DNA of 64,000 nt from Denitrobaculum sp965232285 (GTDB lineage: Bacteria; Pseudomonadota; Alphaproteobacteria; Kiloniellales; Kiloniellaceae), in the NCBI GenBank assembly GCA_965232285.1, contig CBDDPL010000004.1, positions 4,030,001 through 4,094,000 of the forward strand. The letters are read 5' to 3'. The notes under the pieces were generated by a model. The model worked only from the letters and a program-made list of their open reading frames with translations, had not been told where the DNA came from and made no database searches. The position numbers were made by a program, and so were the translations under genes. Shown in pieces: positions 42,629 through 52,187 of this stretch; within the stretch, counting starts at the first letter, position 1; the number at the start of each line of letters is the position of its first letter.

Positions 42629-43387
42629 ATGTCTCAGCTCCCTGAAAGCCATCGCCCTGTCATCGGCCTGACTTTGGATTCCGAAGAAGCCGGCGGCTGG
42701 TCGAAATTCCCCTGGTACGCCCTGCGCCAGAACTACTGCGGCGCGGTGGTCAAGGCCGGCGGCCTGCCATTTGCCCTGCCGCATGAGCCAAAACTCGCCG
42801 GCGCTTACCTTGACCGGCTCGACGGCCTGATCGTCACCGGGGGCGCTTTCGACGTCGATCCGGCACTCTTCGGCGTCAACGACCGGCACGAGACCGTCCG
42901 TCTCAAGGGCCGGCGGACCGAGTTCGAACTGGCGGTCACCCGGCAGGCACTGGCGCGGGATCTGCCGGTGCTCGGCATCTGCGGCGGCCAGCAGCTCCTG
43001 AACGTGGTCCTCGGCGGCAATCTGATTCAGCATATCCCGGACGAAGTCGAACAGGCCCTGGCGCACGAGCAGCCCAATCCACGCGACCAGGCCGGGCACG
43101 AGGTGACAGTCGTCGAAGGCACGATTTTGTACGGCATCTGCCAGGCGCAGACCCTCGCGGTTAATTCGGCCCATCATCAGGCCGTCAAATCGGTCGGCGA
43201 AGGGGTTATCGTCAACGCCACCGCCCCGGATGGGGTGATCGAGGGTATCGAGGCGCCGCGGTTCCGCTTCTGCCTGGGCGTCCAATGGCATCCGGAGTTC
43301 TCCATCTCCGGCGGCGACGATGCGATCCTGCAGGCTTTTATCGCGGCTGCCGGCGCGGAAGATGAAAGACAGAGGGCTCATGCCTGA
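42629..43387 (+). CDS. Gamma-glutamyl-GABA hydrolase-like amidotransferase (peptidase C26)
   Basis: A 252-residue class I glutamine-amidotransferase-like hydrolase with the triad C118 (LGICGGQQLL), H221 and E223 (GVQWHPEF), as in PuuD and related gamma-glutamyl hydrolases. The internal SAHHQAV motif fits PuuD. I place the start at ATG 42629 (MSQLPESHRP); the frame is open back to 42506 but that part is unconserved. The 3' end overlaps the next gene by 8 bp. Confidence 0.85.
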   Translation: MSQLPESHRPVIGLTLDSEEAGGWSKFPWYALRQNYCGAVVKAGGLPFALPHEPKLAGAYLDRLDGLIVTGGAFDVDPALFGVNDRHETVRLKGRRTEFELAVTRQALARDLPVLGICGGQQLLNVVLGGNLIQHIPDEVEQALAHEQPNPRDQAGHEVTVVEGTILYGICQAQTLAVNSAHHQAVKSVGEGVIVNATAPDGVIEGIEAPRFRFCLGVQWHPEFSISGGDDAILQAFIAAAGAEDERQRAHA

Positions 43388-44480
43388 CAATAAAACACGA
43401 CGCGGCAAAACCGCCCCGGCGGCGGCCAAGAAACCAAGCGCCCCGAAAACGAGTGTCAAGAAAGCGGGCGCCAACGAAGCAGGCGGCAAGGACGAGAGCA
43501 CCAAGGGCGAGCGTATCGCCAAGATCATCGCGCGGGCCGGCCTCTGTTCCCGCCGCGACGCGGAACGCTGGATCGCCGAGGGGCGGGTTCAGCTCGACGG
43601 CAAAACCCTGGATACCGCGGCCGTGGTGGTAAAAGCGGGCCAGTCGATCCTGGTCGACGGGCAACCCCTGCCCGCCCCGCAGCAGACGCGCCTCTGGCGC
43701 TTCCACAAGCCCAAGGGCGTGATCACCACCCGCAAGGACCCGGAGGGCCGCCCGACCGTGTTCGACGGCCTGCCGAAGGACCTGCCGCGCCTGGAGCCGG
43801 TCGGCCGTCTCGACTTCAACTCCGAGGGCCTGCTGCTCTTCACCAATGACGGCGAACTCAAGCGAAAGCTGGAACTGCCTTCGACCAGCTGGTCCCGGCG
43901 CTACCGCGTCCGGGTGCACGGCAAGGTCGATCCGGCGCAGATAAAAGCGCTGGAAAAAGGCATCACCGTCGAGGGCATCAACTACGGCCCGATCCAGGCC
44001 CGCCTGGAGCATCAGGCGGCCAGCAACGCCTGGCTCGCCATGACCCTGCGCGAAGGCAAGAACCGCGAGATCCGGCGGATCTGCGAACATCTCGGACTGG
44101 TGGTCAACCGCCTGATCCGCGTGTCCTACGGGCCCTTTCAGCTCAGCGACCTGGAGCCCGGCAAGATCGAGTCCGTGCCGGCCCGCATCCTGCGCGACCA
44201 ACTCGGACTGCAGGTCGACAACAGTGGCGAAGCAACCCCCGCCGCCAAAAAACCGCCACGGCGCGGAAAGGCGGGAAACGCAACTTCAAGATCGGCGCGT
44301 CCGGTCAGGAAGGGCGCGACGGACCTCACCGACAGTCCCGGTAGCAGGGGCAGCAAGGACGGCAAGGGCAGCCGAAAAGCTGGGTCCAAACCTCCGGCAA
44401 AAGGCAAAGCCAAGACCGCCAAGTCCTCAGGCAAACCGAAAGCGGGAGCGCGCAATGCGAATCGTCGGCGGACGTCATAG
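43380..44480 (+). CDS. RluB/RsuA-family pseudouridine synthase
   Basis: A 366-residue rRNA pseudouridine synthase: basic N-terminal tail, S4 domain (ERIAKIIARAGLCSRRDAERWI, about residues 44-90), and the catalytic Asp in GRLDFNSEGLLLFTND (D145). The C-terminal 80 residues are a Lys/Arg/Gly/Ser-rich tail, probably disordered and RNA-binding. The closest group is RluB (23S U2605). Start is ATG 43380; ATG 43362 is also in frame. It overlaps rsmD by 26 bp. Confidence 0.9.
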   Translation: MPDNKTRRGKTAPAAAKKPSAPKTSVKKAGANEAGGKDESTKGERIAKIIARAGLCSRRDAERWIAEGRVQLDGKTLDTAAVVVKAGQSILVDGQPLPAPQQTRLWRFHKPKGVITTRKDPEGRPTVFDGLPKDLPRLEPVGRLDFNSEGLLLFTNDGELKRKLELPSTSWSRRYRVRVHGKVDPAQIKALEKGITVEGINYGPIQARLEHQAASNAWLAMTLREGKNREIRRICEHLGLVVNRLIRVSYGPFQLSDLEPGKIESVPARILRDQLGLQVDNSGEATPAAKKPPRRGKAGNATSRSARPVRKGATDLTDSPGSRGSKDGKGSRKAGSKPPAKGKAKTAKSSGKPKAGARNANRRRTS

Positions 44481-45015
44481 GGGCCGACCGCTCGAGGCAC
44501 CGGACGGGCTCGCCGTCCGGCCGACCGCGGACCGCACCCGGGAATCCATGTTCAACATTCTGTGCCAGGGTAAACTGGCGGAAGACGGCAATCCCCTGGT
44601 CGAAGCGCGCGTGCTCGACGCCTTCGCCGGCACCGGCGCCCTGGGCCTGGAAGCCCTTTCGCGCGGCGCGGCCAAGGTCGTCTTCATGGAAAACCAGGCG
44701 GCCTCACTGAAGGCCTGCCGTGCCAACATCAAGTCCCTGGGGGAGGACGCCGCCAGCGAGATTCTGCAGGGCGATGTCCTGCGCCCACCGCCCGCCAAGG
44801 AAGCCTGCAACGTCGTCCTGATGGATCCGCCTTACAATCAGGATCTGCCCCGGCCCGCCATCGTTGCCTTGACGGCCGCAGGCTGGATCGCACCGGATGC
44901 CATCGTCGTCGTGGAGCTGATGGCCCAGGAGAGCTTTGAGATCCCCGAGGGCTTCGAAGAACTGGACAATCGGAAGTACGGTAAGGCGCGCCTTATCTTT
45001 CTGCGGAGACTTTAG
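44455..45015 (+). CDS. rsmD: 16S rRNA (guanine-966-N2)-methyltransferase
   Basis: RsmD methylates G966 of 16S rRNA. The 186-residue product has MRIVGGRHRGRPL, RPTADRTRESMFNIL near residue 22, the SAM loop LDAFAGTGALGLEALSRG near 54, and the catalytic DPPYN (D124). GGGAG precedes the ATG at 44455. It follows the pseudouridine synthase in one unit and is convergent with the MFS gene. Confidence 0.93.
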   Translation: MRIVGGRHRGRPLEAPDGLAVRPTADRTRESMFNILCQGKLAEDGNPLVEARVLDAFAGTGALGLEALSRGAAKVVFMENQAASLKACRANIKSLGEDAASEILQGDVLRPPPAKEACNVVLMDPPYNQDLPRPAIVALTAAGWIAPDAIVVVELMAQESFEIPEGFEELDNRKYGKARLIFLRRL

Positions 45016-45026
45016 CTCGTCGGTTT

Positions 45027-46274
45027 TCAGGCCGCGACCGAAAGCGCCAGAACCCGCCGCCGCAACCATTCCGCCAACACCAAGACCAGCGCCATGCAAA
45101 GCGCGCCGATGATGTAGGGCCAGTCAGGCCCGATCCTCTGGAACAGGAAACCGGCCCAGAGCGGGCCGATCACACGCGCCAGACTGCTGGCGGCCTGTCC
45201 CATGCCGAGGGCGACGCCGGAAATCTCCGGCCGGCTGAGCTTCGTGATCAGGCTCTGGATCGAAGGGTTGCCCAGACCGAAGCCGGCGGCGAGACACCCG
45301 ATGGCCAGGAGCAGTTGCGGCAGCGCCGTCGCGCTCGGCACCAGCGCCATACCGCCGCCGAGCAGAAGGCTCGCGAAAACCACGAGCCGTGCCTCCCCGA
45401 ACCAGCGGGTCAGTGGGCCGAGTAAGCCAGCCTGAAAGATCACGGCGATAACGCCGGCGTAGGCGAAGAGATATCCGACCTGCTGCGCATCCCAACCGAA
45501 GGCGATATCGGCCCAGAGCGCCAGGGTCGACTCCATATGGGCGAAGACGAAGCCCACCAGGAACAGGATCACCGTCACCAGAGCCAGGTTCGGGTAGTGC
45601 AACGTCCGCAAGGCGGTGATAATCCGTTCACCCAGCGGTCGCCCCTGCGCTCTGTTTCTGGCTACCGCGGCATCCTCCGCCCGCTCCCGCCGCGATTTGA
45701 CCTTGTGCGATTCCGGCAGGAAGAACAGCGCGAAACAGAAGGCCGTGAGCGACAGGCTGGCCGAGAGCAGCGGTGGAAAGAAATAATCCGGTCCGGTCGC
45801 CGTCTCGTCGAACAGCATCGCCGTCACGTTCAGTTCTGAGAGATAGCCGCCCGTCCCGGCGCCGACGATGAAACTCAGCGCAAAGGCCGCCCCCAGCAAC
45901 CCCATGCCCTTGGCACGCTTTTCCGGCGTCGTAATGTCCGCCACGTAAGCGGGCGCCGCCGAGAGATCGCCACTGAGCGCACCGGCCAGGGCGCGCGCGG
46001 CCACCAGCACCCAGAAGGACTGCGCGAAGGCAAGCATCAGGAAGGCCGTGGTGGTCGCCGCGAAGCTGATCAGCAGAACCGGCTTGCGGCCCCAGCGGTC
46101 GCTGGCACGCCCCCAGAGCGGCGCGGCGAAGAGTTGCATCAGGGAGTAGCTGGCGATCATAGCCGTGACCTCCAGCGGCGTCGCCTCGAAGCGCAGCGCC
46201 ATGAAGGTCAGCAGCGGAACGATCAGACCGAACCCCAGCAGGTCGATGAAAATACAGATAAAGAGGCGCGCCAT
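45027..46274 (-). CDS. MFS transporter (TetA-like)
   Basis: A 415-residue protein with twelve hydrophobic helices. It carries the MFS loop 2-3 motif GRASDRWGRKPVLL near residue 55 and a helix-5 GAAFALSFIVGAGTGGYL antiporter-like run, typical of drug/H+ antiporters of the TetA group. The substrate is unknown. It is 6 bp after mutL on the same strand. Confidence 0.88.
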   Translation of the reverse strand: MARLFICIFIDLLGFGLIVPLLTFMALRFEATPLEVTAMIASYSLMQLFAAPLWGRASDRWGRKPVLLISFAATTTAFLMLAFAQSFWVLVAARALAGALSGDLSAAPAYVADITTPEKRAKGMGLLGAAFALSFIVGAGTGGYLSELNVTAMLFDETATGPDYFFPPLLSASLSLTAFCFALFFLPESHKVKSRRERAEDAAVARNRAQGRPLGERIITALRTLHYPNLALVTVILFLVGFVFAHMESTLALWADIAFGWDAQQVGYLFAYAGVIAVIFQAGLLGPLTRWFGEARLVVFASLLLGGGMALVPSATALPQLLLAIGCLAAGFGLGNPSIQSLITKLSRPEISGVALGMGQAASSLARVIGPLWAGFLFQRIGPDWPYIIGALCMALVLVLAEWLRRRVLALSVAA

Positions 46275-46280
46275 ATGGTG

Positions 46281-48200
46281 TTATCGGCGTCCAAAGAGCT
46301 TTTCGATGTCGGCAAGCTGCAGCTCGACATAGGTGGGCCGGCCATGATTACACTGTCCCGAGTGGGGCGTGGCCTCCATCTGCCGCAGCAGGGCGTTCAT
46401 CTCGTCTCCATTGAGCTTGCGGCCGGCGCGCACCGAGCCGTGACAGGCCATGGTCCCGCAGACGTGTTCCAGTTTCTCGCGCAGCGCCAGCGCCTCGCCC
46501 AGCTCCGCCAGTTCGTCGGCCAGATCGCGCAGCAGGCCCTGTACGTCGACCTCGCCCAGCAAGGCCGGGACTTCACGGACCACCACGGCGCCGGGTCCAA
46601 AGGCTTCCAGATGCAGGCCCAGTTCCGCCAGTTCCTCCGCCCGCGCGGCAAGACGCTGCACGGAAGCCTCTTCCAATTCGATGACTTCGGGGATCAACAG
46701 CATCTGGCGGGCGACGCCGCTCTCCGCCAACTGTTCTTTCATGCGCTCGTAGACCAGCCGCTCATGGGCCGCATGCTGATCGACGATCACAATGCCGTTG
46801 CGCGTCTGCGCCACGACATAGGTACCATGGAGCTGCGCCCGGGCCGCACCGAGCGGGTAAGCCTCCAGACTGTCCGGCGCGGCAGCCACGGAACCGGCAT
46901 CTTCCGGCAGCGGACCGCCACCTTGTGCTCCTTCAGCGGTCTCAGCAGCCTGCGGCGCCGCGTCGAACCCCGGCAGCGGCGCATGATAACCCCTTGCCGC
47001 CTCGGACATACCCGACGGCAGGCGGGCACTCGGCTGCCAGGCGTAGCTGCCCTGGAAGGCGCGCGGCGCGTCGGATGCCGTCTCACCCGGCCGGAAAGAT
47101 CCGAGCGCGGCCGTCGCCACCGTTGTCGAAGCCCGATGGCCGGCCTGCGCGAGGGCATGTTTGCAGGCCCCGACGATCAGGCCGCGTACCAGACCGGCCT
47201 CACGGAAGCGCACCTCGGTCTTCGCCGGATGCACATTCACATCGACCAGCTCGGCCGGAAGATCCACGAAGAGCGCTACGAGGGGGTGCCGGTCCCGCGC
47301 CAGGAAATCCTGGTAGGCGCCGCGCACCGCCCCGTGCAGCAGCTTGTCCCTGACCGGGCGGCCGTTGACGAAGAGGTACTGGTGCTGGGCATTTCCCCGA
47401 TTGAGGGTGGGCAGGCCGATATAGCCGGAGAGCCGCACGCCCTCCCGCTCCGCCTCGATCGGCAGGGCGTTGTCGGCAAATTCATGCCCCATCACCGCCG
47501 AGAGCCGCTTCAGGCGGCTTTCGAAGAGATCGCCCTCCGCCGGGGGCAGGCGGATGATCCGACGGTTTTCATCGGAGAGGGTAAAGCCGATATCGGGATG
47601 AGCCATGGCCAGACGGTTGATGGCATCCTGGGCATGGTTGATCTCGGTGCGCGCCGTCTTGAGAAATTTCAGGCGCGCCGGCGTGGCGTAGAAGAGATCG
47701 CGCACCTCGATCCGGGTACCCGGCGCCTGCGCGGCGGGCGCCACCGGCAGCACGACCCCGCCCTCGACCGTCAGGCTCCAGCCGTCTTCGCTGCCGGGCA
47801 GGCGACTGCTGACGGTCATGCGCGAGACCGCGCCGATGGACGGCAATGCTTCACCCCGGAAACCAAGCGTCTTGATATCGACCAGATCGTCGGCCGGCAG
47901 TTTCGAGGTGGCATGGCGTTCGACCGCGAGCATCAGCTCCTCAGCCGTCATGCCGCAGCCGTCGTCCACGACCGAGAGAAAGGCCCGGCCGCCGTCCCGC
48001 ATCACCACGTCAATGTGGCGCGCGCCGGCGTCGATGGAATTTTCCACCAGTTCCTTGATCGCCGCCGCCGGCCGTTCGATCACCTCACCGGCGGCAATCT
48101 GATTGACCAGCGTATTAGGTAGGCGCCGCAACACGCGCCGCGGCGGGCGTTCGGCGGTCCTGGTCTCACTGTCGGATTGGCTGTCGGTCGCCATGGTCAT
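46281..48200 (-). CDS. mutL: DNA mismatch repair protein MutL
   Basis: MutL couples mismatch recognition to strand incision. The 639-residue product has the GHKL ATPase site (KELVENSIDAGA, VVDDGCGM, LGFRGEALPSIG) and a C-terminal domain with DQHAAHERLVYE, which fits the DQHA-x2-E-x4-E endonuclease motif, so this MutL is probably a nuclease, as expected where MutH is absent. The linker (about residues 345-440) is low in conservation. Start ATG 48200, with ATG 48194 an alternative. Confidence 0.95.
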   Translation of the reverse strand: MTMATDSQSDSETRTAERPPRRVLRRLPNTLVNQIAAGEVIERPAAAIKELVENSIDAGARHIDVVMRDGGRAFLSVVDDGCGMTAEELMLAVERHATSKLPADDLVDIKTLGFRGEALPSIGAVSRMTVSSRLPGSEDGWSLTVEGGVVLPVAPAAQAPGTRIEVRDLFYATPARLKFLKTARTEINHAQDAINRLAMAHPDIGFTLSDENRRIIRLPPAEGDLFESRLKRLSAVMGHEFADNALPIEAEREGVRLSGYIGLPTLNRGNAQHQYLFVNGRPVRDKLLHGAVRGAYQDFLARDRHPLVALFVDLPAELVDVNVHPAKTEVRFREAGLVRGLIVGACKHALAQAGHRASTTVATAALGSFRPGETASDAPRAFQGSYAWQPSARLPSGMSEAARGYHAPLPGFDAAPQAAETAEGAQGGGPLPEDAGSVAAAPDSLEAYPLGAARAQLHGTYVVAQTRNGIVIVDQHAAHERLVYERMKEQLAESGVARQMLLIPEVIELEEASVQRLAARAEELAELGLHLEAFGPGAVVVREVPALLGEVDVQGLLRDLADELAELGEALALREKLEHVCGTMACHGSVRAGRKLNGDEMNALLRQMEATPHSGQCNHGRPTYVELQLADIEKLFGRR

Positions 48201-48236
48201 GCTGTCGCTTTATACCAAGGGGCAGCACGAATCGCC

Positions 48237-48272
48237 CCGCTTCCCGGTAGTTTCAAACTAGCAGGGAAGCGG
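48237..48272 (-). other. Hairpin between the M16 gene and mutL
   Basis: CCGCTTCCC (48237-48245) pairs with GGGAAGCGG (48264-48272), and inside it TAGTTT pairs with AAACTA around a single C. It has no T-tract. It sits in the 106-bp gap and may separate mutL expression from the upstream operon. Confidence 0.5.
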
Positions 48273-48306
48273 CGCGGTCAAAAGCCTTTCGCGGCGATGC
48301 AAAGTG

Positions 48307-49680
48307 TCAGGAGCTACCGTCCGGCGCCGGACGCGTGGCGGTCACGTTCTCCGGGCGGCCGACAACCACCACGGTCAGGGACTCCGGTTTAAAGAGCTCC
48401 TTTGCGACCCGCTGGGCCTGCTCCAGGGTCACCGCCTCGATGTAGCTGTTGCGCATGTCCAGATAGTCGATGCCGAGTCCCTGGATCTGCATACCCAACA
48501 TCATGCCGGCGATCCGGTCGGAACCGGACAGCCGGAGCGGAAAGGAACCGGTCAGGAAGGTCTTGGCATCGGCCAGATCCTGGGCGCTCGGCCCCTCTTC
48601 CGCCATGCGCTTCCACTCGGCGCGCAGCACCTCGATGGATTCGGAAACCCGTGCATTCTGTGTGGCCACGCCGCCGCCGATCAGCGCCGCATGATCCAAT
48701 GGATGAAGATAGCTGTAGACCGAATAGGCCAGCCCGCGCTTTTCCCGGACTTCGCTGTAGAGACGCGAGGCCATACCGCCGCCGCCCAGGATATAGTTGA
48801 CCACGTAGGCGGCGTAGTAATCCGGATGGTCGCGTTTGATTCCCTGATGGCCGAAGTTCACCACACTTTGCGGCACATTCTTTTCCACCACCACGACATC
48901 GCCGGCCGCGGCGATCTCGGTATCGGGGATGCTCGGCAGGCTGGAGGTCTTCGGCAGCTCGCCGAAGGTCTTGTCCAGCAGAGTTGCCAGTTCCTCGGGT
49001 GTAAGGTTACCGACCACGGCGATTTTCAGACGGTCGAGAGCAAAGCGGGTTCGCACCAGGTCCTGCATGTCGGCGACGGTGATGTTGGGTACGGTCTCGA
49101 TGCTGCCGCCCCCGGGACGGCCATAAGGATGGTCGCCGAAGAAGAGAGTCCGGAGCGTCTTACCGGCGATGGCGTTCGGCGATTCCTTTTCCCGCTCGAG
49201 ACCGACCATGATCTGACTGCGGATCCGCGCCACCGCCTCTTCGTCGAAGCGCGGCGCGGTCAGCGCCAGGCGCAGCAGATCGAAGGCGAGGTCTTTGGTT
49301 TCGGTGAGGGTCCTTAGCGTTCCGGAGAATTCGTCCCGCCCGGCATCGAAGCTCAAGCCAATCGAATTCTCATCCATCAGGCCGCGAAAGCCCTGGGAGT
49401 CCAGATCGCCGGCCCCTTCGTCGATCAGGCCGGCCGTCATGGTGGAGAGGCCGGCTTTGTCCGCCGGGTCCTGCGCGGTTCCACCCTTGAAGGCAAACTC
49501 GACCGCAATGATCGGGTTGCGATGATCCTGCACCAGCCAGGCCTCGATACCGCCCGGGCTCACCACCCGCTCGATCTCGACGGCCAGGAGGTTTCCGGCG
49601 GCGAGGGTTAGTGCGACGACACCCGCCGCCAAGCCCGCGAAGGCGTTCTTGAGCATCGGCATGGGCTTAAGCATCGGCAT
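48307..49680 (-). CDS. M16 family peptidase-like protein, catalytically degenerate
   Basis: A 457-residue secreted M16-family protein. The region aligned to the zinc motif reads GLSTMTAGLIDEGAG, with no HxxEH, so it should be the inactive partner of the M16 peptidase encoded just upstream. The C-terminal half keeps the R/Y pair region (EVREKRGLAYSVYSYL) that binds substrate. An N-terminal hydrophobic segment follows a duplicated MPMLKP. Start ATG 49680 has GGAG 9 nt upstream; ATG 49713 has an equally good one. Confidence 0.88.
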   Translation of the reverse strand: MPMLKPMPMLKNAFAGLAAGVVALTLAAGNLLAVEIERVVSPGGIEAWLVQDHRNPIIAVEFAFKGGTAQDPADKAGLSTMTAGLIDEGAGDLDSQGFRGLMDENSIGLSFDAGRDEFSGTLRTLTETKDLAFDLLRLALTAPRFDEEAVARIRSQIMVGLEREKESPNAIAGKTLRTLFFGDHPYGRPGGGSIETVPNITVADMQDLVRTRFALDRLKIAVVGNLTPEELATLLDKTFGELPKTSSLPSIPDTEIAAAGDVVVVEKNVPQSVVNFGHQGIKRDHPDYYAAYVVNYILGGGGMASRLYSEVREKRGLAYSVYSYLHPLDHAALIGGGVATQNARVSESIEVLRAEWKRMAEEGPSAQDLADAKTFLTGSFPLRLSGSDRIAGMMLGMQIQGLGIDYLDMRNSYIEAVTLEQAQRVAKELFKPESLTVVVVGRPENVTATRPAPDGSS

Positions 49681-49683
49681 GGG
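49652..49683 (-). repeat. 18-bp tandem duplication at the M16 start
   Basis: AGCATCGGCATGGGCTTA is followed by a second copy of its first 14 bp. On the coding strand it encodes MPMLKP-MPMLK, so it duplicates the start codon region of the secreted protein. Confidence 0.85.
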
Positions 49684-49728
49684 GAGACGCTCCAAAAGTC
49701 TGTTCTCTATCATGGGGACCGTCTCCGT

Positions 49729-51111
49729 TTATGACGTCGGTTCGGGCAGCAACAGGCCCGTCACCGAACTCTCATCCCGGAAGACGGCACGCGCAGCTTC
49801 GAGGACCTGCTCCACCGTCACCTCATCGATCAGATCCGGCCAGCTCTCGATCTCCTCGATGGTCCGGCCCGTGGCCAGAGATACACCGATCGTGCGCGGC
49901 GCGGTGCTCAGGTTATCCCTGGCGTACACCGATCCTGCGCGCTTCCGGCGCTTGGCCGAAGCCAGTTCGTCCTCTGTGATGCCCTTCTCCAGCACCAGAT
50001 CGATTTCGGCCCGCACGGCTGCTTCCAGCCTTTCCATGTCGACACCGGGTTGCGGCGAGGCGTAGAAGCTGAAATCAGTAAGATCCAGCGCACTGGCGCT
50101 ATAGCCGCTGCCGACCGAAACCGCGATTTTCTGCTCGACGACCAGGGACTTGTACAGCCGGCTGGTCGAACCGCCGCTCAATACCTCGTCCAGGACCTGC
50201 AGAGCATAGACATGCTCGCTGGCGCCCCGGCGGTAGCTCGGTGCCAGGTAGTTGATCGCGAGGGCCGGTTGGCGAACGCGCGGGCTCTTGTGGGTCACCC
50301 GACGGGCCGCGGTCTGCGGCGGTTCTTCGATGCGCTTGCGCTCGGGCACGGCCCGCGACGGAATGACACCGTAATACTTCTCCGCCAAAGGCCGGACTTC
50401 CTCTGCGGTGATGTCGCCGGCGATGATCAGGATCGCGTTGTTGGGCGCATACCACTTCCGGTAAAAGGCCAGCGCCGTTTCGGTATTCAGGGCCTCAATC
50501 TCATGCTGCCAGCCGATCACCGGCAGACGGTAGGGATGGTTCAGGTAAAGCGCCGCCCGCATGGCCTCGAAGAGCTTCGCCGAGGGATTGTTGTCGGTGC
50601 GGCTGCGCCGCTCCTCGATCACCACCTGCCGCTCCGGGTCGACGACCTCATCGGTCAGGACCAGATTGGTCATGCGGTCCGCTTCGTGCTTCATCATGAT
50701 TTCCAACCGGTCCCGCGCCACGGTCTGGAAATAAGCGGTGTAGTCCTGGCTGGTGAAGGCGTTTTCCCGCCCGCCGTTCTGGGCGATGATCCGCGAGAAC
50801 TCGCCCGGCGCCAGGTTCTTGGTGCCCTTGAACAGGAGATGCTCCAGGAAGTGCGCGTTTCCGGATTCGCCGGCCGCCTCATCCGCGGCCCCGACCTTGT
50901 ACCAGACCATATGGGTGACGATCGGCGCCCGGTGGTTCGAGATCACGACCACCTGCATGCCATTGTCCAGCGTAAAGGTCTCAGGGTCGAAGACCCGGGC
51001 CAGCGCCGAAGAAGCGTTCCAGGCGATACCGCCGAGCAGGGCGATGGCCAAGGCGATGAGAGGAAGACGGGACAGGAAAAAAGAAGACGCGCTGCGCAGA
51101 TATAGTTGCAT
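49729..51111 (-). CDS. M16 family zinc peptidase (active subunit)
   Basis: A 460-residue secreted insulinase-family peptidase with the inverted zinc motif HFLEH (H87, E90, H91) and the downstream glutamate region VDPERQVVIEERR. An N-terminal membrane/signal helix lies at residues 14-35. It probably forms a heterodimer with the degenerate M16 protein encoded 48 bp downstream, in the periplasm. The ATG at 51111 has GGGAAAG upstream; a 19-residue longer frame is less likely. Confidence 0.93.
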   Translation of the reverse strand: MQLYLRSASSFFLSRLPLIALAIALLGGIAWNASSALARVFDPETFTLDNGMQVVVISNHRAPIVTHMVWYKVGAADEAAGESGNAHFLEHLLFKGTKNLAPGEFSRIIAQNGGRENAFTSQDYTAYFQTVARDRLEIMMKHEADRMTNLVLTDEVVDPERQVVIEERRSRTDNNPSAKLFEAMRAALYLNHPYRLPVIGWQHEIEALNTETALAFYRKWYAPNNAILIIAGDITAEEVRPLAEKYYGVIPSRAVPERKRIEEPPQTAARRVTHKSPRVRQPALAINYLAPSYRRGASEHVYALQVLDEVLSGGSTSRLYKSLVVEQKIAVSVGSGYSASALDLTDFSFYASPQPGVDMERLEAAVRAEIDLVLEKGITEDELASAKRRKRAGSVYARDNLSTAPRTIGVSLATGRTIEEIESWPDLIDEVTVEQVLEAARAVFRDESSVTGLLLPEPTS

Positions 51112-51287
51112 GACTTTCCCGGAACGAAGCTGAGAAACAGGCGATAGCGACCAAGACGAGTTTAGCAAATCATGGTTAATATGGCGTTTACTTCCCAGGC
51201 CTCAAGCCATGGAGCCAGCTCGCAGTATCACTTATGTTTGATTTTTGTCACAGGCTGAAACCGCATTCTCCCTCAAGCCACTGTGCC

Positions 51288-51336
51288 AAAAAGGAAACGG
51301 CGCCAGACGGAAGTTTTCGAATTCCGCCTCGCGCCG
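51288..51336 (-). terminator. Intrinsic terminator after the DUF3035 gene
   Basis: On the minus strand CGGCGC pairs with GCGCCG and the adjoining 8 bp pair with one G-T wobble, making a long stem with a 9-nt loop. TTTCCTTTTT follows. It lies 42 bp after the DUF3035 stop and should separate ribF-ileS-lspA-DUF3035 from the M16 genes. Confidence 0.75.
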
Positions 51337-51377
51337 CAATGTCCTGACACTCGAAGAAGGAGCCGGTTTTCGCTCCC

Positions 51378-51953
51378 TTAGAAAATACCTTCCAGGAAGG
51401 CCTTGTCCTTGCGCTCGATGGTCGGAGTCTCGCCCGAAGTCACGGAGCGTCCCAGCGCAGCGTTTTCCCGAAGCCGCTGGGCTTCGCCTTCAGCATCGAT
51501 AATCTCACCGGGCGGCGGTTCATTCCGCCAGAACACCAGGTCGTTGACGAAGCTTTCGCTTTCCTCGTTCAGGCGGCCGGTTTCGCGATCCACGATCTGA
51601 CGGATGCCCGGCTCGGCCTTGTCGGCACCGGCGGCCATCAGCAGCGAGCGCTCGCCGACGGAGCGGCCATCGGCGGGAATCCGCTCATCGAGCGTTTCGC
51701 CGGGGGCTTCGGCGCGGAAAACGGCGCGCTTCGCCTGATCTTTCGGCGAGCCTTCCTGCGGGCGCACGGTTCCGGGCTCCGGCGGCCGCAGCGTGAACTC
51801 CGGCGGCAGGCTCAAAGGCGCCCGGGACACCACGCGGAACTCATCAGGCGACTGTTTGGTCAGGCCCAGCTCCGAGCGCACGTTTTCGCAGGCGGACAGC
51901 GCCAGCGCCGCAGCGGCCAGGCAGACAACACGAGAAAGATTTATTCGAAACAT
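51378..51953 (-). CDS. DUF3035 lipoprotein
   Basis: A 191-residue lipoprotein with signal peptide and lipobox LSAC (Cys near residue 22), then KQSPDEFRVVSRAPLSLPPEFTL, the start of DUF3035. Function is unknown; the domain is common in Alphaproteobacteria directly after lspA and ileS, as here. It should be anchored in the outer membrane after processing by LspA, encoded next door. Confidence 0.88.
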   Translation of the reverse strand: MFRINLSRVVCLAAAALALSACENVRSELGLTKQSPDEFRVVSRAPLSLPPEFTLRPPEPGTVRPQEGSPKDQAKRAVFRAEAPGETLDERIPADGRSVGERSLLMAAGADKAEPGIRQIVDRETGRLNEESESFVNDLVFWRNEPPPGEIIDAEGEAQRLRENAALGRSVTSGETPTIERKDKAFLEGIF

Positions 51954-52187
51954 CTTGTTCCTCCCGCTAGATCATCCTGCATCAAACCTGACGCAGTTGA
52001 GATGCTCTATAGCGTTTCGCGTTTTTCTCCGTCACTGGTTTTCAAAATACGTGTTCGAAATCAGCATCTTGCTAATTGAGAGGCAACATACTTTGAACCA
52101 AGTTAAACGCAAATGCTCTAACTCACAGCTTTGGCGTATCCTGTCGCGCCCAGATTGAATCCTCCGGGGCCGCTCTTACGCCGATGC

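Noticed and set aside
46134..48122. 662-codon plus-strand frame
   Set aside because: Lies opposite the whole of mutL; its translation has no recognisable domain, and mutL motifs are all intact on the other strand.
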